From positions 62,001-126,000 of the forward strand of contig NZ_LACC01000002.1 in assembly GCF_000967965.1 (NCBI RefSeq): a stretch of DNA of 64,000 nt. The letters run 5' to 3'. Below, piece after piece: positions 1-7,707 of the stretch (positions within the stretch are counted from its first letter, which is position 1; every line of letters starts with the position of its first letter). The notes under the pieces were generated by a model that saw only the letters and a program-made list of their open reading frames with translations, did not search any database and was not told where the DNA came from. The translations under genes and the position numbers were made by a program. The stretch is from Pseudomonas fluorescens (lineage in GTDB: Bacteria > Pseudomonadota > Gammaproteobacteria > Pseudomonadales > Pseudomonadaceae).

Positions 1-47
1 GCAACGCCTGCTTCGACCTGGCTGAGCAGCGACGATTGAGTGGTCAT
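1..47 (-). CDS. 5' end of an unidentified protein (cut by window edge)
   Basis: Only the first 15 codons of a minus-strand gene are inside the window: ATG at 47-45, reading MTTQSSLLSQVEAGV. A GAGGA ribosome binding site lies just upstream (about 53-58), so the start is well supported. The product cannot be named from so few residues. From memory, the P. aeruginosa aru region has an enoyl-CoA hydratase/isomerase gene next to the permease and aruSR genes; the same order here would make this an enoyl-CoA hydratase, but that is inference from synteny only. Confidence 0.5.
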   Translation of the reverse strand, partial: MTTQSSLLSQVEAGV

Positions 48-265
48 GGGAATCCTCGAATTATTGTGATTGGTCTGAGGTGATGCGATTTGAGGCCATA
101 CTAAACGAGTGTTCAGCAAGGCGGCAATCGGCTTGGAAATTGGCTGTAACAAGCCAAAAAACTTCGCAACAGATTGTTTTTATTGAATTATTTCAAGAAT
201 GGCGAGCAACGGCTGTTGGCGCTGTTACAACTTCGAACAACTGCCTACGCCCAGCACAAAACAAC

Positions 266-356
266 TGTAGGAGCGAGCCTGCTCGCGATGAGGGAATCAC
301 ATTCAACATTTCTGTTGACTGATCCACCGCTATCGCGAGCAGGCTCGCTCCTACAG
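266..356. repeat. REP pair in inverted orientation (REPIN)
   Basis: A REP copy at 266-290 (TGTAGGAGCGAGCCTGCTCG then CGATG) faces an inverted copy at 331-355. The spacer holds ATTCAACATTTCTGTTGACT, a sequence that recurs in other long-spacer pairs in this window. The pair occupies the 331-bp gap between the permease stop (379) and the partial gene (47), in which I see no other gene. Confidence 0.92.
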
Positions 357-378
357 GGGAAACGGTTAGCTGGAGGTG

Positions 379-1791
379 TTATGCAGTCGGCAAGCTCGGC
401 GCCAACACGCCCTGGCGCTTGCGATGAATCAGGAAGTACGCGCCATAGCACAGCGCAATGAATCCAAAACCCCAATACAGCGACGGACGCTGGGTTTCAT
501 CCAGGGCCAGGAATACGAACAGCGAGCAGCACAGCGCGATGCACATCAGCGGCAATACCGGAAACCACGGCGCGCGGTATTTCAGGTCGCTGAGTTTGCC
601 GCCGTCACGCAAGTACGCCTTGCGGAACTTGTACTGAGCCAGCGCGATGACAATCCAGGTCACGGTGCCGGACATGCCGCTCACCGCCATCAGCACCATG
701 AACAAGGTGTCGGCGGCGACGAAGCTGGTCATCAGCGACACCAGTGCGAAGCACAGGGTGATGCTCAAGGCGCGCAATGGCACGCCACGCTTGCTCAATG
801 GCGACAGGCTTTTCGGCGCCATGCCGGTTTTCGACATCGCCCACAGGATGCGCGTCGAGGCATACAGGCCGGAGTTGCCCACCGACAGGATCGCGGTGAG
901 GATCACGAAGTTCATCAGGTCGGCGGCGTAGGGAATGCCGACCATGTCGAACACCTGCACGAACGGGCTTTCCATCAGGCCGGCCTGCTGCCACGGCACG
1001 ATGGCCGACAGCACGATGATCGCCAGCACGTAGAAAATCAGCACGCGGAACACCACGTTGCGTACGGCCCGGGGAATGCTTTTTTCCGGCTGATCGGTTT
1101 CACCGGCGGCCACGCCCATGATTTCGCAACCCTGGAATGCGTAGACCACGGTCATCATCACCGCGAACACGGCTGACAGGCCGTTGGGGAACAACGTATC
1201 GCCGATCAGGTTGGTCGCCATCGGTGCCGGTGCGCCACTGCTCAGGGGCATCACGCCGAAGATCACCAGCACGCCGACCACGATGAAACCGAGAATCGCC
1301 GCGACCTTGATCCCCGAGAACCAGTATTCGGCTTCACCAAAGGCGCGGGTTGCCATGGCATTGATAGCGAACAGCACCACCACGAACAGCGCCGACCAGT
1401 ACCAGATCGGCACCGTCGGGAACCAGCGGGTCATCAGCATGCCGGCGGCGGTGAACTCCAAACCGACGGTGGTGGCCCAGCTCATCCAGTACACCCAGCC
1501 GATCATGAACCCGGTGGCCGGGCCAATGAATTTGGTGGCGTGGGTCTGGAACGAACCGGACACCGGCATCTGCACCGACAGTTCACCCAGGCAGACCATC
1601 ACCAGGTACATCAGGAAACCGGCGAACAGGTAAGCCAGGATCGCCCCCACCGGGCCACCTTGATTGATGGTCACGCCGGAGCCCATGAACAGCCCGGTGC
1701 CGATGACGCCGCCCAGGGACAGCATGAAAATGTGCCGGCTCTTCAGGGCGCGGGTCAGCTGTATGCCTTTACGATCAGTATTTTCGTTCAT
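379..1791 (-). CDS. amino acid permease, APC superfamily (AAT family, MmuP/LysP-like)
   Basis: 470-residue inner-membrane amino acid/proton symporter with about 12 hydrophobic segments. The family signature is clear: MLSLGGVIGTGLF near residue 30 (helix 1 unwound substrate site), CLGELSVQMP near residue 70, and FTAAGMLM, FVILTAILSVGNSGLYAS and YRAPWFP further on. Length and order match the AAT subfamily; overall it resembles S-methylmethionine permease MmuP and lysine permease LysP, so the substrate is uncertain. The ATG has a GAGGTG site a few bases upstream. It lies downstream of, and in the same direction as, the AruSR-like sensor genes, as I recall for the P. aeruginosa aru locus, so a basic amino acid (arginine/lysine) or its transamination product is a reasonable guess. 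Confidence 0.88.
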   Translation of the reverse strand: MNENTDRKGIQLTRALKSRHIFMLSLGGVIGTGLFMGSGVTINQGGPVGAILAYLFAGFLMYLVMVCLGELSVQMPVSGSFQTHATKFIGPATGFMIGWVYWMSWATTVGLEFTAAGMLMTRWFPTVPIWYWSALFVVVLFAINAMATRAFGEAEYWFSGIKVAAILGFIVVGVLVIFGVMPLSSGAPAPMATNLIGDTLFPNGLSAVFAVMMTVVYAFQGCEIMGVAAGETDQPEKSIPRAVRNVVFRVLIFYVLAIIVLSAIVPWQQAGLMESPFVQVFDMVGIPYAADLMNFVILTAILSVGNSGLYASTRILWAMSKTGMAPKSLSPLSKRGVPLRALSITLCFALVSLMTSFVAADTLFMVLMAVSGMSGTVTWIVIALAQYKFRKAYLRDGGKLSDLKYRAPWFPVLPLMCIALCCSLFVFLALDETQRPSLYWGFGFIALCYGAYFLIHRKRQGVLAPSLPTA

Positions 1792-1971
1792 GTCGACACC
1801 TCAGCAGTCAGTGAGGTGTGCAGCGCGCGACAGGACGTCACGGCGCAGGGAGGGATCAGCTTTACGGCAATTCATTATTATTATCTCCAATAAGCTTCGA
1901 AGACCGCGCTGCGGCGGTTGCGTCGATTATTGGAAAGCCATGTAAGTTCGCGTTGACCGTAAAGATCGAAG

Positions 1972-1998
1972 TTGTACAAAGTCGTAACAAACTTGTAC
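1972..1998. promoter_or_regulatory. TTGTAC direct repeat, possible regulator site upstream of permease
   Basis: TTGTAC occurs at 1972-1977 and 1993-1998, exactly 21 bp (two helical turns) apart and in the same orientation, with similar flanks (AAG/AAC before each copy). The pair sits between the kinase stop (2000) and the permease start (1791). Tandem half-sites on one helix face are typical of OmpR-class regulators such as the one encoded at 5031-5747. This is a candidate only. Confidence 0.3.
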
Positions 1999-1999
1999 G

Positions 2000-4255
2000 T
2001 CAGCTCTGCAACAGGCCTTCGAGGGTATCGAGCGAGTGCTGCAATTGCTCATCCAGCACCGGCCCCATGCGCTGGATCGCCGATTCATCGTTTGCCAGCG
2101 CCAAGGTCTCCAGCGCCCTCAACGTGCTGGCCAAGGCCCGAAAACCCAGGGAATCACAGCTACCGGCCAGGCGGTGAGCCAGTTGCGCGACCTCTGTGCA
2201 GTCGTCGGCGGCCATGGCTTCATGCAGCGCGTCGCGGTGTTGAAGGATCGAGTCACGCAGCACCGCCAGCAGGCCCTGGACCTTTTGCACGCCGAGCAGG
2301 CTGCGATGGGTCTGCAACAGCGGCCAGTCCATTGCCTCATCGCTCGGCAGCGACTCGGCCACAGGTGCATGCCCTTCCAGCACCTGGCGCAGGTTTTCCA
2401 GCTTCAAGGGCTTGGCCAGGACACCGTCCATCCCGGCCTCCAGATAACCGCGCAACAGTGCCGGTTGCACGCTGGCGGTCAGGGCGAAAATGCGCGTATG
2501 GCGGTTCGGCCCGTCGCTGTGGCGGATCTGCCGGCACAGCTCGACACCGCTGATGCCCGGCAGATGCACGTCCAGCAGCATCAGGTCGAACACCTGCGCC
2601 GCGCATTGTTGCAGCGCCTGATCCGCTTCTTCGGCCAGCCACACCCGGTGGCCGTCCCGTTGCAGCAATCCTTTGGCCACTTCGCGATTGAGTTCCACGT
2701 CTTCGACCACCAGGATGTTCAGTGCCGGCCCCGCCGCGCGAACCGGCGCGACTTCAACCACAGCACTGGCCGGCTGCAAGGACAGCTCGAACCAGAAGCA
2801 ACTTCCGCGCCCCTCTTCACTGTCCACGCCGATGCAACCGCCCATCTGCTCCACCAGATGTTTGCAGATCGCCAACCCCAACCCCGTACCGCCAAAACGT
2901 TGCGCGACTTCTTCGCTGGCCTGGGTGAACCGCTCGAAAATCTTCGCCTGCATCAAAGGGGCAATGCCGATGCCGTCGTCCGTGACACTGACCCGCAGGC
3001 GCTGCCCGGTCTGTTCTCCGGTTTCGCTGAGCAGCGCCACCTCGACGCTGACTTCGCCGCCTTCGGTGAACTTGATCGCGTTGGCCAGCAGGTTGCTCAG
3101 CACCTGACGCAGGAACTGCTCGGCGCCGTGGTGATGCTCGGCAATCCGCTGATCGATGCGGCAACTGAGGATCGTGTCGTTGTTCAGCGCTCTCGGTTCC
3201 AACAGTGTCAGCACCTCATCGAGCAACTGGCGCAGCGAGAAATCCACCGGTTCGGGATGACTGACGCCCTCCTCCAGCTTGGCGAAATACAGCACTTCGT
3301 TGAGGATCGTCAGCAAGCCTTCGCCAGCCTTGTGCAAAGCATCCAGGCGTTTACCGTCCTGGGCATCCAGACGCGCGCCGCGCAGCAATTCGGCCATGCC
3401 GAGGATGCCATTGAGGGGCGTGCGCAGTTCGTGGCTCATGGTCGCCAGGAAGCGCGACTTGGCAAGGTTGGCCGCTTCCGCCTCGTCTTTGGCGCGCATC
3501 AGGCTGGCGGTGCGGCGCTCAACCATTTTCAGCAGCTCGTCACGGTTGTCCTGCAAGGCCAGGCGATCGGTTTCCCGGCGCTCGATGTCCCGCAGGATCG
3601 CCCGGCGCATGTCGTCCAGCGCATGGGCCACGGTGTCGATTTCGTCGCTGCCACGACGCTTGTCCAGGTGCAGGGGCTCGTGCCATTCACCGGCGGCGAT
3701 GCGCCGGGCAAACTCGGCCATGACCTTCAAATGCCGGGTTACCAGTCGATAAAACAAGCCCGACAAGGCAACGGCCAGACCGCAGAGGAACACCGCCATC
3801 CACAACAGGCTGGTCAAACCGGTGGCGTAGAGACGCTGGTACACCGCCCCCAGATCCGTACTGACCTCCAGCTCGCCAAGGTTGCGCAACGGGCCGGAGG
3901 GCGGCTGATAGTCCAGGGCAAAGCGCTCGATGCGCAGCGGTCCCGTGGGGTGCGGATTACCCTGTACCAGGTCGAAATCGGCGCTGGTCAAGTGCACGCG
4001 CGCGACGTCGGAGAAGTCCACCAGCCCGCGCAACTGCACGTTCAGCTGTTCCTGGTTCAAGTCCCAGAGGCTGCGTTCCAGGCTGGCCAGGTAACCAGCG
4101 CGGATCAGCTCCATGCGCGACTCGATGTCGCGCATTTCCCGTCGATACTCGATGTACAGTTGCACGCTGCTGGCCAGCACGGTGAAGCACAGGCTGAACA
4201 ACAGGATGAACAGCAACAGGCGCCGCAACAGTCCACCGGGACGGGCGCGAATCAT
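2000..4255 (-). CDS. aruS: hybrid sensor histidine kinase (AruS/TorS-like)
   Basis: 751-residue inner-membrane phosphorelay kinase. Order of parts: transmembrane helix about 10-33; periplasmic sensor region about 35-145; second helix about 148-172; HAMP about 172-225; short coiled coil; HisKA with phospho-acceptor His275 in SHELRTPLNG; HATPase with the N box (Asn392) and GTGLGL (457-462); receiver domain about 513-625 with Asp562; HPt domain with His694 in AHRLAGSCDSLGF. All phosphotransfer residues are present. Its start overlaps the stop of the upstream binding-protein gene by 4 bp (ATGA), so the two are translationally coupled, and the OmpR-type regulator precedes both. This is the TorT-TorS-TorR plan. 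The name aruS rests on synteny with an adjacent permease as I remember it from P. aeruginosa, where AruRS controls the arginine transaminase pathway. Confidence 0.85.
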   Translation of the reverse strand: MIRARPGGLLRRLLLFILLFSLCFTVLASSVQLYIEYRREMRDIESRMELIRAGYLASLERSLWDLNQEQLNVQLRGLVDFSDVARVHLTSADFDLVQGNPHPTGPLRIERFALDYQPPSGPLRNLGELEVSTDLGAVYQRLYATGLTSLLWMAVFLCGLAVALSGLFYRLVTRHLKVMAEFARRIAAGEWHEPLHLDKRRGSDEIDTVAHALDDMRRAILRDIERRETDRLALQDNRDELLKMVERRTASLMRAKDEAEAANLAKSRFLATMSHELRTPLNGILGMAELLRGARLDAQDGKRLDALHKAGEGLLTILNEVLYFAKLEEGVSHPEPVDFSLRQLLDEVLTLLEPRALNNDTILSCRIDQRIAEHHHGAEQFLRQVLSNLLANAIKFTEGGEVSVEVALLSETGEQTGQRLRVSVTDDGIGIAPLMQAKIFERFTQASEEVAQRFGGTGLGLAICKHLVEQMGGCIGVDSEEGRGSCFWFELSLQPASAVVEVAPVRAAGPALNILVVEDVELNREVAKGLLQRDGHRVWLAEEADQALQQCAAQVFDLMLLDVHLPGISGVELCRQIRHSDGPNRHTRIFALTASVQPALLRGYLEAGMDGVLAKPLKLENLRQVLEGHAPVAESLPSDEAMDWPLLQTHRSLLGVQKVQGLLAVLRDSILQHRDALHEAMAADDCTEVAQLAHRLAGSCDSLGFRALASTLRALETLALANDESAIQRMGPVLDEQLQHSLDTLEGLLQS

Positions 4256-5025
4256 TGCGCATCCGCCGGCAGGTTGATCATGTCGCGGTAGGTCACTTCG
4301 CTTTCGTTGAGCCAGCGCTCGATGTCACCGGTATCGACCATGCGCTGCAACTGCGCATTGATCTCGGGCATGCGAGCGGCCAACGGCGAGCGCCGTGACA
4401 CGGCAACCCGCAGATAATCCACGCTCAAGGCTTTGGGCAAGGCAACGATGTCCTGGCCGCCGGGCAGGTTTTCCACGTACAGCTGGCCGGTGCGTCGCTC
4501 CTGGGTGATGAAATCGATGCGCCCGCGAATCAGCTTGCCGAAGTTCTGGTGGCTGTCGGAAACCCATTCGATATTGTTATTGCGCGCGACCATGCGATCG
4601 AACTCCACGCCGTAGCTCTCGCCGAACAACAGGCCGCCACGGTAACGGGCCAAGTCGTCCAGCTGTTCGAATTTCACCGGATGTTGGCGGTTGATGAACA
4701 ACGCCACCTCTTCACGCAAGACCGGCACCGTCGAGAACAGCATGCTTTGCTCCCGCTGCGCAGTGCTGTAGGCCAGCACCACATCGACCCGGCCTTCGGC
4801 GGCGTCCAGCAGGCAGCGTTTCCAGTTGCCCAGCACCACCATCTCGACCTCGTAACCCAACTGGCCAAACAGGTTTTTCACCACGTTCGGCGCCAGGCCG
4901 CGCACCTGCTTGCCATCGCTCCAGGACACTGGCGGGTACACCGGGTAATCGCAATAGCGAACCTTGTCCGCCGCGACGGCATGGCCGGCCACCAGCAGCG
5001 CCAGCAGGCAAAGCCATCGCGCCAT
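4252..5025 (-). CDS. periplasmic substrate-binding protein (SBP family 3), sensor partner
   Basis: 257 residues with a Sec signal peptide (MARWLCLLALLVAGHAVA, cleavage near residue 18) and a bacterial extracellular solute-binding protein family 3 fold: YCDYPVYPPVSW at the mature N-terminus, GYEVEMVVLGNWKRCL, and a second lobe with DFITQERRTGQLY. No transporter membrane or ATPase gene is nearby. Instead the gene lies between the response regulator (5-bp gap) and the hybrid kinase (4-bp overlap), so it most likely presents a ligand to the kinase's periplasmic domain rather than to a permease. The ligand is unknown; an amino acid is the natural guess for this fold and neighbourhood. Confidence 0.82.
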   Translation of the reverse strand: MARWLCLLALLVAGHAVAADKVRYCDYPVYPPVSWSDGKQVRGLAPNVVKNLFGQLGYEVEMVVLGNWKRCLLDAAEGRVDVVLAYSTAQREQSMLFSTVPVLREEVALFINRQHPVKFEQLDDLARYRGGLLFGESYGVEFDRMVARNNNIEWVSDSHQNFGKLIRGRIDFITQERRTGQLYVENLPGGQDIVALPKALSVDYLRVAVSRRSPLAARMPEINAQLQRMVDTGDIERWLNESEVTYRDMINLPADAQ

Positions 5026-5030
5026 CAGCT

Positions 5031-5747
5031 TCAGGCCGCCACGCTGGCGGTGAACAGGTAACCGGCGCCGTGAATGGTGATGATCAACTGCGGTTCGGCC
5101 GGATCGTCATGCAACTTGCGGCGCAGGCGCCCGACCAGCACGTCGATGGAACGGTCGTTGGGCACCCATTCGCGGTTGCGGATCTGGTCCATCAACTGAT
5201 CGCGGCTGAGAGTGTGGCCGCTGTTGCGCAGGAATACGCTGAGCAACTGGTATTCGCCGTGGGTCAGCAGGGTTTCGCTGCCGGACGGATCGATCAGGCG
5301 ACGACGGTCGGTGTCCAGTGACCAGTCGGCGAACTGCTTGACCGGCTTGGCCACCGCGACCGCAGGCGCTGGCGTTTGCGCATGACGTACCCGGCGAATC
5401 AGGTTTTTCGCCCGGGACACCAGTTCCCGTGGATTGAGGGGTTTGATCACGTAGTCATCGGCGCCGCATTCGAGGCCGACGATGCGGTCGATTTCGTCGT
5501 TGCGCCCGGTGATCAGGATGATCCCGACTTCCGAACGCACCCGCAGCTCGCGGGTCAGGGTCAGGCCGTCCTTGCCCGGCAGGCGGATGTCGAGCATCAC
5601 CAGGTCGACGCTCTGGCTGGCCAGGAAGGTTTCCGCCAGTTCCGCCGTGGCGGCGCAATGGACGTCGTAGCCTTCCTGGGACAGGTAGGCGTGCAGCAGA
5701 TCGCGAATCAGCGGATCGTCATCGACGATCAATACCCGAGGAGTCAT
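5031..5747 (-). CDS. aruR: response regulator, OmpR/TorR family (AruR-like)
   Basis: 238-residue DNA-binding response regulator. The receiver domain (1-120) has the acidic pocket VDDD (8-11), phospho-acceptor Asp53 in MLDIRLPG and the conserved Lys in YVIKPLNP near residue 102. The winged-helix domain (about 140-235) ends with SIDVLVGRLRRKL and GAGYLF, typical of the OmpR/TorR branch. It is first in a regulator - binding protein - hybrid kinase unit, and the kinase's HPt domain should phosphorylate Asp53. Likely targets are the neighbouring permease and catabolic genes. The assignment to AruR rests on gene order; the OmpR-family call is secure. Confidence 0.86.
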   Translation of the reverse strand: MTPRVLIVDDDPLIRDLLHAYLSQEGYDVHCAATAELAETFLASQSVDLVMLDIRLPGKDGLTLTRELRVRSEVGIILITGRNDEIDRIVGLECGADDYVIKPLNPRELVSRAKNLIRRVRHAQTPAPAVAVAKPVKQFADWSLDTDRRRLIDPSGSETLLTHGEYQLLSVFLRNSGHTLSRDQLMDQIRNREWVPNDRSIDVLVGRLRRKLHDDPAEPQLIITIHGAGYLFTASVAA

Positions 5748-5839
5748 CGCTTGGTGTCCGGCATAGGCCCGAAGGCCAGTTTCTTATTAGAGTGTTTTCC
5801 TGCATCGGCGCCAGAGAGTATCGATTGCTGAACGACTGA

Positions 5840-6487
5840 TCAACAGTCGCTCGTCTGCACGCAGAAACGCCGTCTTCCGCCGGCCTGCAAACCGTCGACC
5901 CAGGCCTCGCAAATCTGGATGCCCTGCTCCGGGGTGAAGGTGCCGGGGTTCAGCCCGGACTCCAGCCACAAGCCGTCGAGCAAGGCGCTGAGGCTGATGG
6001 CGGCCAGGTCGGCGTCGAAGTTTTCCCAGCCTTCCTCCCGGGCCAGTTCCGCCAGCACCTTGCGCAGGATGCCGCGATACTCGCCATAGGAATGATCGTG
6101 GGCCTGGTTGATGGCCTCGGCGGTTTTCACCGCGCCCCAGAACGCCAGCCACGCATCGATCAGTTGCGGATCGAGCAGTTCGGCGGAAAACGATCCGCGG
6201 AAAAACGCCGACAAACGCTCCCGGGCATTCGGCGCGGCTTGCTCCATGGCGTCGCGCAGCAAGGTCATGACCCGCCCGGTGATCGCCATGTAGGCCTCGG
6301 CCACCAGTTCGTCCTTGCCGGAATAGTGATGGCTGATCAGCCCCACCGAGACTCCGGCCTCGGCGGAAATCTTGCGGATTGACGCGCCCTGAAAGCCGTG
6401 ACGTTTGAGGCACACCAGCGTCGCCTCGATCAGGTTGGCTTTGCGCAACTCCGGTTCCATGCGGGAAAAACGGGCTTCCTGATTCAT
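5840..6487 (-). CDS. TetR-family transcriptional regulator, BetI type
   Basis: 215 residues when started at the ATG at 6487, which has AAGGAG 10 bases upstream (a GTG at 6496 lies too close to that site). The N-terminal helix-turn-helix contains GASIRKISAEAGVSVGLISH, very like BetI, and the C-terminal half keeps BetI-like segments WLAFWGAVKTAEAIN and LSALLDGLWLESGL. BetI represses choline/betaine genes, but no betaine gene lies alongside, so this is a BetI-type paralogue with an unknown ligand. It lies 92 bp upstream of aruR on the same strand and may be separately transcribed. Confidence 0.85.
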   Translation of the reverse strand: MNQEARFSRMEPELRKANLIEATLVCLKRHGFQGASIRKISAEAGVSVGLISHHYSGKDELVAEAYMAITGRVMTLLRDAMEQAAPNARERLSAFFRGSFSAELLDPQLIDAWLAFWGAVKTAEAINQAHDHSYGEYRGILRKVLAELAREEGWENFDADLAAISLSALLDGLWLESGLNPGTFTPEQGIQICEAWVDGLQAGGRRRFCVQTSDC

Positions 6488-6610
6488 GGGCGACACGCTC
6501 CTTGGTTCAATCGTTTAGGCCTGCGCGGGTAAACGCTGGGCTGAACGACTGTACAGCAAGAGCGGGCCATGTCTCTAGTCACTCGCCGGTCTGATAGACC
6601 GCGGCGGGCC

Positions 6611-6702
6611 CATCGCGAGCAGGCTCACTCCTACAGTATTTGGGTAGTTCACAGATTTTGCGTACACCCTCTTCTCCTGTAGGAGTGAGCCTGCTCGCGA
6701 TG
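6611..6702. repeat. REP pair in inverted orientation
   Basis: Inverted REP copies at 6611-6636 (CATCGCGAGCAGGCTCACTC...) and 6678-6702 (TGTAGGAGTGAGCCTGCTCG...). Both carry the same A/T variant in the stem (CTCACTCC / GGAGTGAG), so the two arms are still complementary. The spacer is unrelated to that of the other long pairs. Confidence 0.9.
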
Positions 6703-6731
6703 ACGGTAGCCCAAACAACCGGGAGCCTGGA

Positions 6732-7520
6732 TCAGCCCCGATACCCCGGCGCCACCCGCTCCAGCATCCGCAACAACGCCGCCCAGGCCAGTTGCATCGC
6801 ATCCGGGTCACTCAGTTCCCCCTCCTCCAACGGTCGCCCCGGATCATTGAATTGCCGTTCGGTGTGCGCGCAGACCTCGTGCGACGGCAGCACAACTTCA
6901 CCGGCGGCTTGGGCGGCCAACTGGATTTCACAGGCCTTTTCCAGGTAGTACATGCGCAGGAACGCCTGGCTCACGGTCTCGCCAACGGTGAGCAACCCAT
7001 GGTTGCGCAGCATCAGTACCGATTTGTCGCCCAGGTCCGCCACCAGCCGTTGTTGCTCGCTCAGGTCCAGCGCCACGCCCTCGTAGTCGTGGTAGGCAAC
7101 CCGGCCATAGAACTCCATGGAGATCTGGTTCACCGGCAATAGCCCGCACTTCAACGCCGCCACCGCGCACCCGGATTTGGTGTGGGTGTGCAGCACGCAT
7201 TGCGCATCTTCACGGGCGCCGTGGATGGCGCTGTGGATCACGAAACCGGCCGGGTTGACCGGGTACGGCGACGGCTCCACGGCATGGCCATCGTGGTCGA
7301 TCTTCACCAGATTGGACGCGGTGATTTCATCGAACATCAGCCCGTAAGGGTTGATCAGGAAGTGATGCTCCGGCCCCGGAATGCGCACCGAGATGTGGGT
7401 GAAGATCAAATCGGTCATGCGAAAGTGCGCAATCAAGCGGTAACAGGCCGCCAGTTCCTCACGCAGGCGCTGCTCGGTGGCGCTGCGTTCGGGTGCCAGG
7501 TGGGTGGCGATGTTGTTCAT
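6732..7520 (-). CDS. class II aldolase/adducin family protein
   Basis: 262-residue cytoplasmic protein of the class II aldolase/adducin fold (fuculose-phosphate aldolase, ribulose-phosphate epimerase relatives). Zinc-site signatures are visible: HTHTKSG near residue 125 (two His ligands) and MLRNHGLLTVGETV near residue 180 (third His). The ATG has GGAGAACC upstream. It is divergent from the flavin/iron-sulfur oxidoreductase at 7708 across a 187-bp gap holding operator-like repeats, so the two probably belong to one catabolic unit. Substrate unknown; members of this family act as aldolases, epimerases or decarboxylases. Confidence 0.85.
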   Translation of the reverse strand: MNNIATHLAPERSATEQRLREELAACYRLIAHFRMTDLIFTHISVRIPGPEHHFLINPYGLMFDEITASNLVKIDHDGHAVEPSPYPVNPAGFVIHSAIHGAREDAQCVLHTHTKSGCAVAALKCGLLPVNQISMEFYGRVAYHDYEGVALDLSEQQRLVADLGDKSVLMLRNHGLLTVGETVSQAFLRMYYLEKACEIQLAAQAAGEVVLPSHEVCAHTERQFNDPGRPLEEGELSDPDAMQLAWAALLRMLERVAPGYRG

Positions 7521-7596
7521 TCTTGTGGTTCTCCAGGCTGATCGGCTGGGGCAGACAGTAAGGCTGGTCGCTGCGAACGTCCAGCCGCCCCTTGCT

Positions 7597-7636
7597 TTAA
7601 AGTAAAATTATCTGTTGATTTTTTACTGAAGGTAAA
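7597..7636. promoter_or_regulatory. paired operator-like inverted repeats in divergent promoter region
   Basis: Two small AT-rich dyads lie between the divergent genes: TTTA-AAG-TAAA at 7597-7607 and TTTAC-TGAAG-GTAAA at 7622-7636. Each is followed by ATT or TTT, giving the shared core AAG(G)TAAA(A)TT, and the cores are about 27 bp apart. The spot, 70-110 bp from both start codons, suits a regulator of both genes; the XRE-cupin protein at 9835 is a candidate. Inference only. Confidence 0.4.
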
Positions 7637-7707
7637 TTTCTATAGCACAATAATAACAACGCCGAAACTCGGCCTTTCGGCCTCAGCCTGCCAGGAGTAC
7701 CCGCACC

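Noticed and set aside
2036..4291. A 751-codon open frame on the + strand opposite the hybrid kinase
   Set aside because: The minus strand has an intact multidomain kinase; the + frame has low-complexity Gln/His/Arg-rich text, no domains and no ribosome site. It is a shadow caused by strong third-position GC bias.
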